Shown here: positions 7,561 to 16,005 of the stretch, one piece after another
Layout of the letters: each line of letters opens with the position of its first letter
Numbering within the stretch: position 1 is the stretch's first letter
Origin: an uncultured Lachnospiraceae bacterium
GTDB taxonomy: Bacteria > Bacillota > Clostridia > Lachnospirales > Lachnospiraceae
Length of the DNA stretch: 39,017 bases
Direction of reading: 5' to 3'
Assembly: GCA_910588295.1 (NCBI GenBank)
Contig: CAJUQO010000031.1
Coordinates: 1-39,017, forward strand
Notes under the pieces: model-generated
The model's input: the letters and a program-made list of their open reading frames with translations, nothing else
Database searches by the model: none
Told to the model about the DNA's origin: nothing
Made by a program: the position numbers and the translations under genes

Positions 7561-8681
7561 GCTTTCTCACCTCCTGGATAAGTTCGATTCTGCAGTCCTA
7601 CATTTAATATAAAACCTACTCCGATATACAGACTGACGATAGAAGTAAGGCCATAGCTTACAAAAGGCAAAGGCGTTCCTGTATTGGGGAATAGTCCCGT
7701 GGCCACACAGATATTGATAAAGCTCTGCAGGGCGATCACAGAACCGACGCCGCAACAAATGAGTGTGCCGGAAAGATCTTTTGCCTTCCGGCTCGTCAAA
7801 ATGCATTCGATACTGATTAGAAATTCCAGTATGATCAGGGCGGCGCCCCCTATAAATCCAAGTTCCTCCCCGGCAACGGCAAAAATAAAGTCTGTCTGAA
7901 TCTGAGAAACAAAATTACCGTTATTGGCGCTGACCTCATTGTTTTTCAACCCCTTGCCTTTAAGCTGTCCTGAGCCAATGGCAATGATGGAATTCTCCTG
8001 CTGTGTGTTGTCCTGCTCGTATTCTTCATCATCCGGATAGAAAAAAGCCATAACCCTGTCCTTTTGATAGTCTTTTATGATCGGCAGGTCTGTCTGTGTG
8101 ACCAGAACCAGATATATGATCAGAAGGGGTATCACCACTAAAAATGTTCCGCCAATAATTTTATAGCTCAGTCCGGCCACATATATCAGAAGACAAAAGA
8201 CGGCTATCAGCGTGATCGTATTTTTAAGATCCGGCTGTATCAGCACCAGCGTTAACGGCAGAGCCAGCAGAACAAGGGACATAAATATAGTCTTTATCGT
8301 GTTCAAGTCGTTTTCGTGATCCATCAGAAACCGGGCAAAAAACAAAATCAGCATGATTTTGGCGGGCTCTGTAGGCTGAAACTGGAAACCGAAGATATTC
8401 AGCCACCGCGTTGCCCCTCCGGTGGTCTTGCCTGCCAGGCGGACAAATAAAAGCAACACAATATTGAAGGTATAGATCAGCCAGTAAAAATTCAATACCC
8501 AGCTATAATCGATCAGAGACACAATGATCATAGCTGTGATTCCTAGTGCTACGCCGAATATCTGACGATTTTGTAAAGATTCCTGGGCACTGCCGACTAA
8601 AGCTATGCCTGTTATGCTGATGATGAGCAGCCAGAGAACAAGCCGGAAATTATAGTTTTTTAAACGATATAGTCTTAGCAT
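7557..8681 (-). CDS. rodA: Rod-shape SEDS glycosyltransferase RodA
   Basis: Polytopic SEDS-family peptidoglycan polymerase (FtsW/RodA/SpoVE) that elongates glycan strands together with a class B PBP. The 374-residue protein has about ten hydrophobic segments, the F-Q-P-T-E-P-A-K motif at residues 101-108 and the catalytic aspartate Asp264 in I-Q-T-D-F-I-F-A-V-A-G-E-E. The usual Q-P-D-L-G-T motif reads Q-P-D-L-K-N-T (149-155). A charged extracytoplasmic loop (about 215-232, rich in D, E and Q) is prominent. RodA rather than FtsW is chosen because mreBCD and PBP2 are upstream in the same operon. ATG with AAGGTG upstream. Confidence 0.93.
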   Translation of the reverse strand: MLRLYRLKNYNFRLVLWLLIISITGIALVGSAQESLQNRQIFGVALGITAMIIVSLIDYSWVLNFYWLIYTFNIVLLLFVRLAGKTTGGATRWLNIFGFQFQPTEPAKIMLILFFARFLMDHENDLNTIKTIFMSLVLLALPLTLVLIQPDLKNTITLIAVFCLLIYVAGLSYKIIGGTFLVVIPLLIIYLVLVTQTDLPIIKDYQKDRVMAFFYPDDEEYEQDNTQQENSIIAIGSGQLKGKGLKNNEVSANNGNFVSQIQTDFIFAVAGEELGFIGGAALIILEFLISIECILTSRKAKDLSGTLICCGVGSVIALQSFINICVATGLFPNTGTPLPFVSYGLTSIVSLYIGVGFILNVGLQNRTYPGGEKA

Positions 8682-8719
8682 ACGTACACCTTATTTCTAT
8701 AAATCAAGAAATTTTCATT

Positions 8720-8962
8720 TCACATATGGAACCTCTGCGCCGCCTCTTTTAACGGCAGATAGGCCGTAATAACCGGTGGCTTCTGGGAAACCTGAAATTC
8801 GACATGCTCCTGATCCACGGATATGTAACGGGACACGGAGCTGATAATATCCTTCTTCAGCATTTTCAGAAGATCCGGAGAACAACCCATACGGTCCGAC
8901 AGAATCAGTATCTTTAAACGGTCTTTGGCAACGTGACAGGATTTTTTTCCGCGAAAAAACAT
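8720..8962 (-). CDS. minE: Cell division topological factor MinE
   Basis: An 80-residue MinE, which stimulates MinD ATPase and drives MinD off the membrane. The N-terminus F-R-G-K-K is short and basic, followed by the MinD-contacting A-K-D-R-L-K-I-L-I-L segment (residues 12-21) and the dimerisation domain (L-K-K-D-I-I-S-S-V-S-R-Y). Length matches the family (about 85). GGAGGTG lies eight bases before the ATG. It follows minD by 22 bp. Presence of MinE implies a MinDE-type spatial system rather than the DivIVA/MinJ system of Bacillus. Confidence 0.94.
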   Translation of the reverse strand: MFFRGKKSCHVAKDRLKILILSDRMGCSPDLLKMLKKDIISSVSRYISVDQEHVEFQVSQKPPVITAYLPLKEAAQRFHM

Positions 8963-8984
8963 CGCACAAGCACCTCCGATACTT

Positions 8985-9764
8985 TTATTTTCTGAACAGA
9001 CGGTTCCAGAAACGTTTTTTGCCCTGGATATCCAGATAGGGAACCTCCTCTCCCATCAGCCTGCGGCTGATATTCTGAAATGCGCGGCCGCTCAGAGAAT
9101 CCTGTCCGGCCACCGTTTCACCTCGGTTTGTGGATATTACGATATCCTCATCATCAGGTACAACCCCGATCATGGGGATTGCCAGGATCTCCTCCACATC
9201 CTCCACGGACATCATATCTCCGTTTTTAACCATATCGGGACGGATACGGTTGATAATGATATGGATTCTTGTCATTTCATTTGCTTCCAAAAGGCCGATG
9301 ATCCGATCGGCGTCGCGAATGGCAGAAACCTCCGGCGTGGTCACTACCAGAGCCCGGTCGGCCCCGGCAATGGCATTTTTAAATCCTTGTTCAATACCGG
9401 CAGGGCAGTCCAGGAGCACATAATCAAATTCTTTGCGCAGGTCGTCGCAAAGTTTTACCATCTGCTCCGGCTCCACCGATGATTTATCCCTGGTCTGGGC
9501 CGCGGGAAGAAGAAACAGATTGGTATAACGTTTGTCCCGGATCAGAGCCTGCTTTAACCGGCAGTTTCCTTCGATTACGTCTACCAGATTGTAGACGATC
9601 CGATTCTCCAGGCCGATAACCACATCCAGATTACGCAGACCGATATCCGTGTCCACCATGACCGTTTTTTTGTCCGCCATAGCCAGACCGGCGCCCAGAT
9701 TCGCTGCGGTGGTCGTCTTGCCGACCCCACCTTTTCCTGATGTAATGACGATTACCTCACTCAT
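8985..9764 (-). CDS. minD: Septum site-determining ATPase MinD
   Basis: Membrane-cycling ParA/MinD-type ATPase that positions the division site. The 259-residue protein has the deviant Walker A K-G-G-V-G-K-T at residues 11-17 (signature Lys11), a Walker B-like Y-V-L-L-D-C-P-A-G, and a C-terminal amphipathic membrane-targeting helix, K-K-R-F-W-N-R-L-F-R-K. The start is ATG 9764, directly behind GGAGG; the frame is open further upstream to 9809 but that extension lacks homology. It sits 44 bp after pbp2 and before minE. No minC lies between or nearby. Confidence 0.96.
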   Translation of the reverse strand: MSEVIVITSGKGGVGKTTTAANLGAGLAMADKKTVMVDTDIGLRNLDVVIGLENRIVYNLVDVIEGNCRLKQALIRDKRYTNLFLLPAAQTRDKSSVEPEQMVKLCDDLRKEFDYVLLDCPAGIEQGFKNAIAGADRALVVTTPEVSAIRDADRIIGLLEANEMTRIHIIINRIRPDMVKNGDMMSVEDVEEILAIPMIGVVPDDEDIVISTNRGETVAGQDSLSGRAFQNISRRLMGEEVPYLDIQGKKRFWNRLFRK

Positions 9765-9808
9765 AAAACAACCTCCTCTTTTATACGCTGTCTTCTGTAC
9801 ATTCTGCA

Positions 9809-12730
9809 TTAATCCTGCTGGTCATTAGAAGCGTCGCTGATGGTCGCTTTACCTGTAAGTATTTCTTCTTCTTTTTTCAGCTTAAAGTAATAATTAAATA
9901 CGTCCTTGGCAATCATAGCGGCATTCGTCGAGGAATAACCATGGGCAACACGGACGCATATTGCCATCTGCGGATCATCAAAGGGCGCATATCCGATAAA
10001 TACGCCGTGGGGAGAACGGTTTTTGCTCTCCTGTGCTGTTCCCGTTTTTCCGGCCACTTTCACACCCAGATCGTCATAATACTTTTTGTTGGCAATCACC
10101 TGGCGCATGCCTTCATGGACGATATTCCACACATTTGAGTCCACTTCCAGGAGACTCTCCACTTCTGCGGCATAATCCTCCAGCAAGTTTCCCTCCGAAT
10201 CGGTTGACTTATCCAGGATGGTCATTTTATAGCTTACACCGCCGTTGGCTAAAGTGGACACATAGCGGGCCAGTTGTGAAGTTGTATAGTTGTGGGTTCC
10301 CTGCCCGATAGCGGAAGGGATCGGCATACTGTTGGAAATCTGGGGATCACTCTCGGAGATTTCAATGCCGGAATTCTTGTCCAGATTGAATACTTTACAG
10401 TATTTCTGGATCATATCCATGGCTTGTACCTCGCTGAATATTCCCTTGTTGTTGGTACCCATCTGGTAGGCGGCATCACAGAAGAACACATTGCAGGATT
10501 CTTTGATGGCCTCAACCATATTCAGATCCCCATGTCCCCAGCGGTTCCAGCATCGTAAGGGGGAACCGGTGATCTTATCAAATGTACCGGTACAGTCTAT
10601 ATCGGTATCTTCGGTTAGTATACCTTCGGTCAGGGCGCCCACTGCCGTGATGGGTTTGAAAGTAGAACCCGGCGCTGTCTTCTGCTGAGTAGCTTTATTA
10701 TAAAAAGGCTCCGACAGATCCTCCAGCAATTGATTATAATAATCGGCATCCATAGTATTGGCCAGCCGGTTGTTATCATAACCCGGATATGAAACCACCG
10801 CCAGAAATTCGCCGGAATCCGGATCCGTAATCACAGCCGAACCGGAGCAGGGATCAAGTGCCAGCTGTGCCGGTGTAATCTCAAGATTTGTGATTTTTTC
10901 ACGCATAAAGCTGTAGGCCGACATGTCGCCCGACGAGAGCCGGTTATAAGTTTCCCTGTCTTCTTTCAGGATACCCTGGTCGTACAGAGTCATACACAGC
11001 TCCGATGGCATAATCTTATCGTCCAGCAACAGATATTTATAAATCAGCTTTGAAAACCCGCTGTCTGACCTCAAATAATCCTGGACATAAGCGGATAATG
11101 CGGCAAGAATCTCATCTGTAGCCAGGTAGTCCGTATTTTCCGCAATGATAGAAACATCCACCCAGCTCTGGCTGACGGCATAGCTCAGATACTCATAGAG
11201 GGAGATTTTCTCTTCTGTGGTCCAGGCCTTATACATGTCATCAGATTTATCGATGGCGCTGCTTATCAATATGCCCGTATCCACCAGCATCTCATTAACG
11301 ATATAACTCTGATAGGCTTTATACTTGTTGGAAAGCTTCTTATAGGGGGTCTGTTCCTCCCCGCTCAGCTGATCACCCAGTTTTTTGAAGATGCTTCCCT
11401 GTTCGTCCTCAAAAATGCCGTTGATCTTTTTCTCCTTATCGCTGGCATCTGCCGCGGTAAAATGACGGTAATCTACAATATTGTTATTGATCAGCGAAAA
11501 ATAAGCATCATAAATCGCGATGGGAATAGATGAGGTATCTGTATCATCACCGATATTAAATTCCTTGATATTCTGCAGATTAGAAAGCAGGATACCGGCA
11601 ATCCTCTGCTCTAGGATATGGTAAGTGGATATTTGAAGCTCAGTATCAATGGTGAGATATACATCGTTACCCTGGACAGGGGCCACCCGGGATTCCTCAT
11701 CAATCTCCAGAACTTTGCCCAGATTATCCACAGAAACTGTCTCTTTGCCGTCTGTACCCTGGAGAACAGTTTCCATCTGCTGTTCAATACCGGATTTACC
11801 TATGATAGAGGTAGAATTATATTTGTCACTCTCCTCTTTAAGCTCCTCTAATTCTTCCGTAGACGCTTTTCCGGTATAGCCGATGATAGAGGCAAAATAA
11901 ATACTGTCATTATAAACCCTTTTGGAATCCTCCACCACATCCACCCCTTGCAGGGTAGCCTGGCTTTCCATGACCGCCGCCACAGTTTTTTGCGAGACAT
12001 CCGTGGCAATAGTAACCGGAAGATATTTCTGGTAACTAGTGGTAAAAAGCTGGTAACGGATACAGGCAATTTTCAGGATTTCTTCTTTTGACAGCTCGGC
12101 TGGAAGGCCGGCCTCTGCCAGCTCTTCCTCCGTATAAGGCTTTTTGCTGGTATCGGGTTTGCCGTCAGGCTGAATCATAAAGGAATTGCTGAGGCTGCTG
12201 CCCACCAGCCCCTTCATCAGCTCTTCCGCTGTTGCCTCCGCCTGCTGGGGCGTCATATCCTCGATCTTCTGCTTGCCGTAAACGTCGGCCTTGAAACGGG
12301 ACAGGGTGACTCCCTCCACACTGTATTTGTAATTTCCGTGCTCATCTAGCGTTATATGGAAATCCGTATTGATGGTATCGCCGTTTTCTTCAATGATCTG
12401 GATCAGCCGGTATATTTCACTATTCAGGCTCAGATTTTTGCTGCGGGTGGAGCTGTATGAGCCGTTATCCTCCAATGTAACGGAATATGACAATACATTA
12501 TAGGCCAGAAGCTTGCCATTGCGGTCAAAAATATTACCGCGGGTGCTTTTTATTCCCCTTTCTTTGGTGGTCTGTATGGAAAAACGGTTTGCATACGTCG
12601 CCCCGTTTATAATCTGCAGATTATAAAGCTTATGAATCAAAATACCTGCCAGACAAACGAAAAAAAGAATCAGAATGGTAGTTCGTTTCAGTGCGATTTT
12701 TTTGAAAAAGTGTTTTATTTTTTTAGCCAT
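9809..12730 (-). CDS. mrdA: Class B penicillin-binding protein 2 (elongasome transpeptidase), enlarged
   Basis: Cross-links peptidoglycan with RodA during elongation. One membrane helix lies at about residues 16-35 and a pedestal/dimerisation part begins with S-T-R-G-N-I-F-D-R. The transpeptidase motifs are S-T-F-K with Ser689, S-C-N at 745-747 and K-T-G-T from Lys895. At 973 residues it is far longer than typical PBP2 (about 630). The extra length sits between the T-I-D-T-E-L-Q segment (Asp362) and G-S-A-V-I-T-D-P (about 628), where most family members have only about 20 residues. That insert of roughly 240 residues is largely helical and charged. It overlaps mreD by 16 bp. Confidence 0.93.
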   Translation of the reverse strand: MAKKIKHFFKKIALKRTTILILFFVCLAGILIHKLYNLQIINGATYANRFSIQTTKERGIKSTRGNIFDRNGKLLAYNVLSYSVTLEDNGSYSSTRSKNLSLNSEIYRLIQIIEENGDTINTDFHITLDEHGNYKYSVEGVTLSRFKADVYGKQKIEDMTPQQAEATAEELMKGLVGSSLSNSFMIQPDGKPDTSKKPYTEEELAEAGLPAELSKEEILKIACIRYQLFTTSYQKYLPVTIATDVSQKTVAAVMESQATLQGVDVVEDSKRVYNDSIYFASIIGYTGKASTEELEELKEESDKYNSTSIIGKSGIEQQMETVLQGTDGKETVSVDNLGKVLEIDEESRVAPVQGNDVYLTIDTELQISTYHILEQRIAGILLSNLQNIKEFNIGDDTDTSSIPIAIYDAYFSLINNNIVDYRHFTAADASDKEKKINGIFEDEQGSIFKKLGDQLSGEEQTPYKKLSNKYKAYQSYIVNEMLVDTGILISSAIDKSDDMYKAWTTEEKISLYEYLSYAVSQSWVDVSIIAENTDYLATDEILAALSAYVQDYLRSDSGFSKLIYKYLLLDDKIMPSELCMTLYDQGILKEDRETYNRLSSGDMSAYSFMREKITNLEITPAQLALDPCSGSAVITDPDSGEFLAVVSYPGYDNNRLANTMDADYYNQLLEDLSEPFYNKATQQKTAPGSTFKPITAVGALTEGILTEDTDIDCTGTFDKITGSPLRCWNRWGHGDLNMVEAIKESCNVFFCDAAYQMGTNNKGIFSEVQAMDMIQKYCKVFNLDKNSGIEISESDPQISNSMPIPSAIGQGTHNYTTSQLARYVSTLANGGVSYKMTILDKSTDSEGNLLEDYAAEVESLLEVDSNVWNIVHEGMRQVIANKKYYDDLGVKVAGKTGTAQESKNRSPHGVFIGYAPFDDPQMAICVRVAHGYSSTNAAMIAKDVFNYYFKLKKEEEILTGKATISDASNDQQD

Positions 12731-13242
12731 GGTAATCTTTGACCTTCCCTTTCGTTTCCTGTTGCCAGATTGTTGATCCGGTAATAGATCCGGTACAGAA
12801 TCAGTGTTACTAAGGTCGTGTAGACCACTTCAGGGATCATAATGTGCCACACATAATAGAATATCCGCGTTCGTCCCCGCAGCAGGAACTGAAATCCATA
12901 AACCACCAGTCCGTATGCCAGATCGCTTATGGCTACCAGCACCATGGGCACTTTCACATCATCGTCATAGTAAACCTTGCAGAGCATACCGTTCAGGAAA
13001 CCGATATACATATATATAAGAGCATAAAAACCCAGAAGATCGCCGTAAAAAATATCGATCATCAGGCCGGAAAAAAATCCGGTGAAAAGTCCTGCTTTTT
13101 TTCCCCGCATAAAGCCATTAGACACTGTCAGAATCAGCAGAAGGTTTGGCACCACCGAAGCGACAGAAATCGACGGGAACAGCGTGGTCTGCAGAAGAAA
13201 GGTTATGAATATTTCAAGGGCTATCACTACATTTTGAATCAT
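12715..13242 (-). CDS. mreD: Rod shape-determining protein MreD
   Basis: A 175-residue integral membrane protein of the elongasome with five to six hydrophobic segments. The N-terminal Q-N-V-V-I-A-L-E-I-F-I-T-F-L-L-Q and G-L-M-I-D-I-F-Y-G-D-L-L-G motifs are typical of MreD. The ATG overlaps the mreC stop as ATGA and has GGAG seven bases upstream. The C-terminal tail overlaps the start of pbp2 by 16 bp, so translation of all three is coupled. Confidence 0.92.
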   Translation of the reverse strand: MIQNVVIALEIFITFLLQTTLFPSISVASVVPNLLLILTVSNGFMRGKKAGLFTGFFSGLMIDIFYGDLLGFYALIYMYIGFLNGMLCKVYYDDDVKVPMVLVAISDLAYGLVVYGFQFLLRGRTRIFYYVWHIMIPEVVYTTLVTLILYRIYYRINNLATGNEREGQRLPWLKK

Positions 13243-14096
13243 TTCTCATCTCCAGTTTTCTTTAATTCCTTGATGACCAGCACCTCCTGCAGATGCCGGA
13301 AATCCACTACAGGAATCAGATAACCGTATTTTGTCAGATTGTTGGAATCGTAATTTACCTCGCTAATATAGCCGATCAGGATTCCCTTTAAAAACTTATC
13401 ACTGATATTGGAGGTAACGATCTTGTCTCCCACGATAACCCGGTCATCAATGTCACTGAGCTGGATGAAATTCAGCTTGCCGTCCTCAATCAGCGTCAGA
13501 TCACCCGTCACCAGACAGCTGTCCAAGGTAGAGGATACCATGGCGCTGACATTACTGGCATCGTCAATGATCGAACGGACGGTGGCCCAGTCCGGGCCGG
13601 CCTCGGTGACAATACCGCAGAGCCCGCCCCCGGCAAGCACATTCATATCCACTTCAACGCCGTCCCGGGTACCTTTATCTATCGTAAAAGTGTTGTACCA
13701 GTTCCCAGGATCTTTGGATATGACAGAGGCAGCCACTTTATCATATTCCGCATAGTCCATGTCCAGGGAATACAGGCTTTCAAATCTCTCCAGCTTGTCC
13801 TGATCCTGTAAAAGCAGGTTGTTCTGCTCGGTTAGGGAGTCTACTTTCTGCTGCAGCTCCTCGTTTTTCTGCTGCAGGGCACGGATATCCTCAAAAACGC
13901 GGCCCTGGTTATACAGCCAGCTTCCGATATTATTGATCCCTTTCTGAAAAGGAACCACGGCATAACCGGCCACAGACTGGACAGAATCCAGAGGCAGCCG
14001 GGCCGTATAGGCAAAAAGAATCAGGACAATACAGAAAATGGTCATGATCACCAGTATATTTTTACTCTTAAAAGACAGTTTTTTCTTATTTTTCAT
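13239..14096 (-). CDS. mreC: Rod shape-determining protein MreC
   Basis: Bitopic elongasome scaffold of 285 residues. It has a short basic cytoplasmic start, a membrane helix at about residues 13-31, a coiled coil at about 68-103 (E-D-I-R-A-L-Q-Q-K-N-E-E-L-Q-Q-K), then the paired beta domains ending in a Y-L-I-P-V-V-D-F region. MreC is known to bind PBP2 and activate it with RodA; all three are encoded here together. The Shine-Dalgarno site is weak (GTGGGG, distant). It follows mreB by 18 bp. Confidence 0.94.
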   Translation of the reverse strand: MKNKKKLSFKSKNILVIMTIFCIVLILFAYTARLPLDSVQSVAGYAVVPFQKGINNIGSWLYNQGRVFEDIRALQQKNEELQQKVDSLTEQNNLLLQDQDKLERFESLYSLDMDYAEYDKVAASVISKDPGNWYNTFTIDKGTRDGVEVDMNVLAGGGLCGIVTEAGPDWATVRSIIDDASNVSAMVSSTLDSCLVTGDLTLIEDGKLNFIQLSDIDDRVIVGDKIVTSNISDKFLKGILIGYISEVNYDSNNLTKYGYLIPVVDFRHLQEVLVIKELKKTGDEK

Positions 14097-14114
14097 AAAT
14101 GATAGATTTCCCCA

Positions 14115-15152
14115 CTAAAAATAGCGCTGTTTTTTTCGTTTCTGCTTTTTTGCCGGAAAAGCCCAGGCTTTTCTCAGGTCATGGGACAGCAGGATCTCCC
14201 TGAGCCCATGGATTGTACCCTCATCGGAGAACTGGGAAACCACCACCGGACAATCCAGTTCGTCGGCCAGGTACCGGTCGATGCCGGGCAGGGCCGATGT
14301 CCCTCCCATGAGATGGAAACCTTCCTTCTGGACATATTCCCGAACCTGGGGCGGCGTCCGTTCCATGACAGTGCGGATTTCGTCAGCAATCCGGGCCATT
14401 GTACGGCGGCAGGCTTCGCTGACCACCCCCTCTGTCACAGGGATCTCTTTGGGAAGCCCTGTAACGGAACTGATGCCGATAGCTTTCCTTGCTTTTTTCC
14501 GATCCTGTCCCAGATCGGCCATAGAAGTTTTTAAACGGATGGCTGTGCGGTGCCCGATAAAGAGCTGCTGCTTACGGCGCACATCATCCATGATGGCCTG
14601 ATCTAAGGTACAGCCACCCAGGGGACAGACGCGGCTTAAAATCACCCGGGCATCCGCGATTACGGATATTTCCGTGCTCTGAGCTCCGATATTAACAATC
14701 ATCTCACCTTTGGTAGTTTTGATGGAAATCCCCAGCGCCACCGCGTCCGCAATGGGGCGATGGACAAGATACACTTTACTTTTGCGCAGCTCACCGCTCC
14801 TGGCCAGAGAATGGTAGGCCCTTTTTTCAATTTCGGTCATATCGGTTGGTACGGTAAAAAACAGCAGCGGATCTCTGCCGACGAACCTGCCTGTTTTTTT
14901 TAGAAGTGTATAGAGAATAATCTCCAGATGTGTGATATCTGCAATCATGCCGTCTGCCATAGGCGTGGATACACGGATATTATCCGGCGTTTTTTCGTAC
15001 ATTTCATAAGCCTCATTGCCTGCGGCCAGGTACGAGTTTTTATCTATGACAGCAATCATATTTTTTTCTTTGACAATCGTATCCCGTTTCGCAGCGTAGA
15101 TTTTTACTACATCGCTGCCCAGGTCTATGCCATATTCCTGCCGAAATATCAT
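14115..15152 (-). CDS. mreB: MreB/actin-like rod-shape protein with altered ATPase motifs
   Basis: Actin-fold cytoskeletal protein by sequence and position: G-I-D-L-G-S at residues 8-13, R-V-S-T-P-M-A-D-G-M-I-A-D at 60-72, and L-M-G-G-T-S-A-L-P-G at 281-290. Length is 345, ending in a very basic tail (K-K-Q-K-R-K-K-Q-R). Compared with canonical MreB the active site is degraded. The E-E-P of the catalytic glutamate region is H131-R132-P133, phosphate-2 V-D-I-G-G-G-T is V-N-I-G-A-Q-S (153-159), and D-L-G-T is D-L-G-S followed by D-V-V. It may bind nucleotide poorly or not hydrolyse it. AAAGGA precedes the ATG. Confidence 0.88.
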   Translation of the reverse strand: MIFRQEYGIDLGSDVVKIYAAKRDTIVKEKNMIAVIDKNSYLAAGNEAYEMYEKTPDNIRVSTPMADGMIADITHLEIILYTLLKKTGRFVGRDPLLFFTVPTDMTEIEKRAYHSLARSGELRKSKVYLVHRPIADAVALGISIKTTKGEMIVNIGAQSTEISVIADARVILSRVCPLGGCTLDQAIMDDVRRKQQLFIGHRTAIRLKTSMADLGQDRKKARKAIGISSVTGLPKEIPVTEGVVSEACRRTMARIADEIRTVMERTPPQVREYVQKEGFHLMGGTSALPGIDRYLADELDCPVVVSQFSDEGTIHGLREILLSHDLRKAWAFPAKKQKRKKQRYF

Positions 15153-15173
15153 GTGAATCCTTTCAAAATTTAG

Positions 15174-15875
15174 TCAGGCCAAGTAGCCGGCCTCCCGAAA
15201 ACTGACATATCGATGATCACCGATCACGATATGATCCAGTAAATGTAATCCAATAATGTCTGCGGATTGACGGATCCGCTCCGTCAGTAATGCGTCCTCC
15301 CGGCTTGGAGCCGGATCACCGCTGGGATGATTATGGAGCAGGATCAAATTGACAGCGTGATGCTGGAGTGCCGTGATCAGTACCTCCCGCGGCGTCAACA
15401 CCGAGATATTGGCGGTGCCCTGGGACATACACTGCTCTCCCAGCAATTGGTTTTTTGTGTCCAGCATCATCAGAAAAATCTTTTCCTGTTCTTCATGACG
15501 CAGAAACTCCATATAATAGTCGGCGATAGTCTTGGGATCATGGAAAGACAATGTCCGCCGGGCCTCCATCCTGGCCATGCGCTTGCACAATTCGCCGATG
15601 CATTTTATCTGTATTGCTTTTACCATACCTACTCCCGGAATATCTGTCAGTTCCTGCAAAGACAAGTGATGCAGGGACAAAAGTCCTGTCCTGCTACTGG
15701 AACGGCGCAGGATCTCTCCCGCCAGATCGAGGGCGGATTTCCCCCGGGTGCCTGTGCGCAGGATCACGGCTAACAGCTCTGCATCTTGCAAAGCCTCGGG
15801 GCCATACTGCCGGCATTTTTCGTAGGGTCTATCCTCTATAGGCAATTCTTTCATTCGTATCTGTTGTTTTTCCAT
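15174..15875 (-). CDS. radC: RadC family JAB/MPN domain protein
   Basis: A 233-residue RadC-like protein, of uncertain biochemical role despite its historical repair name. An N-terminal helix-hairpin-helix part (I-P-G-V-G-M-V-K-A at about 79-87) precedes the JAMM metallo-peptidase-like domain with metal ligands His181, His183 and Asp194 in H-N-H-P-S-G-D-P-A-P-S-x-x-D. Full length, complete motif. The ATG has a perfect AGGAGG site. It heads the mre operon, a conserved radC-mreB-mreC arrangement in Firmicutes. The 130 bp upstream probably hold the operon promoter, but I see only weak matches there. Confidence 0.94.
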   Translation of the reverse strand: MEKQQIRMKELPIEDRPYEKCRQYGPEALQDAELLAVILRTGTRGKSALDLAGEILRRSSSRTGLLSLHHLSLQELTDIPGVGMVKAIQIKCIGELCKRMARMEARRTLSFHDPKTIADYYMEFLRHEEQEKIFLMMLDTKNQLLGEQCMSQGTANISVLTPREVLITALQHHAVNLILLHNHPSGDPAPSREDALLTERIRQSADIIGLHLLDHIVIGDHRYVSFREAGYLA

Positions 15876-16005
15876 TTGACCTCCTGCTTCTCTCTTCAGG
15901 CGTCAGTGCCGTATAATACAGGCACAGGAAAATACAGTTATTCTAACACACAATCCAGGTAAAGTATACCAATTCAAAAAAATTTCATACTTTTATTACG
16001 CTTTG

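Noticed and set aside
15876..16005. Promoter for the radC-mre operon
   Set aside because: Several TA-rich hexamers (TAGAAT, TATACT, TATTAT) exist but none pairs with a convincing -35 at proper spacing, so no site is annotated.
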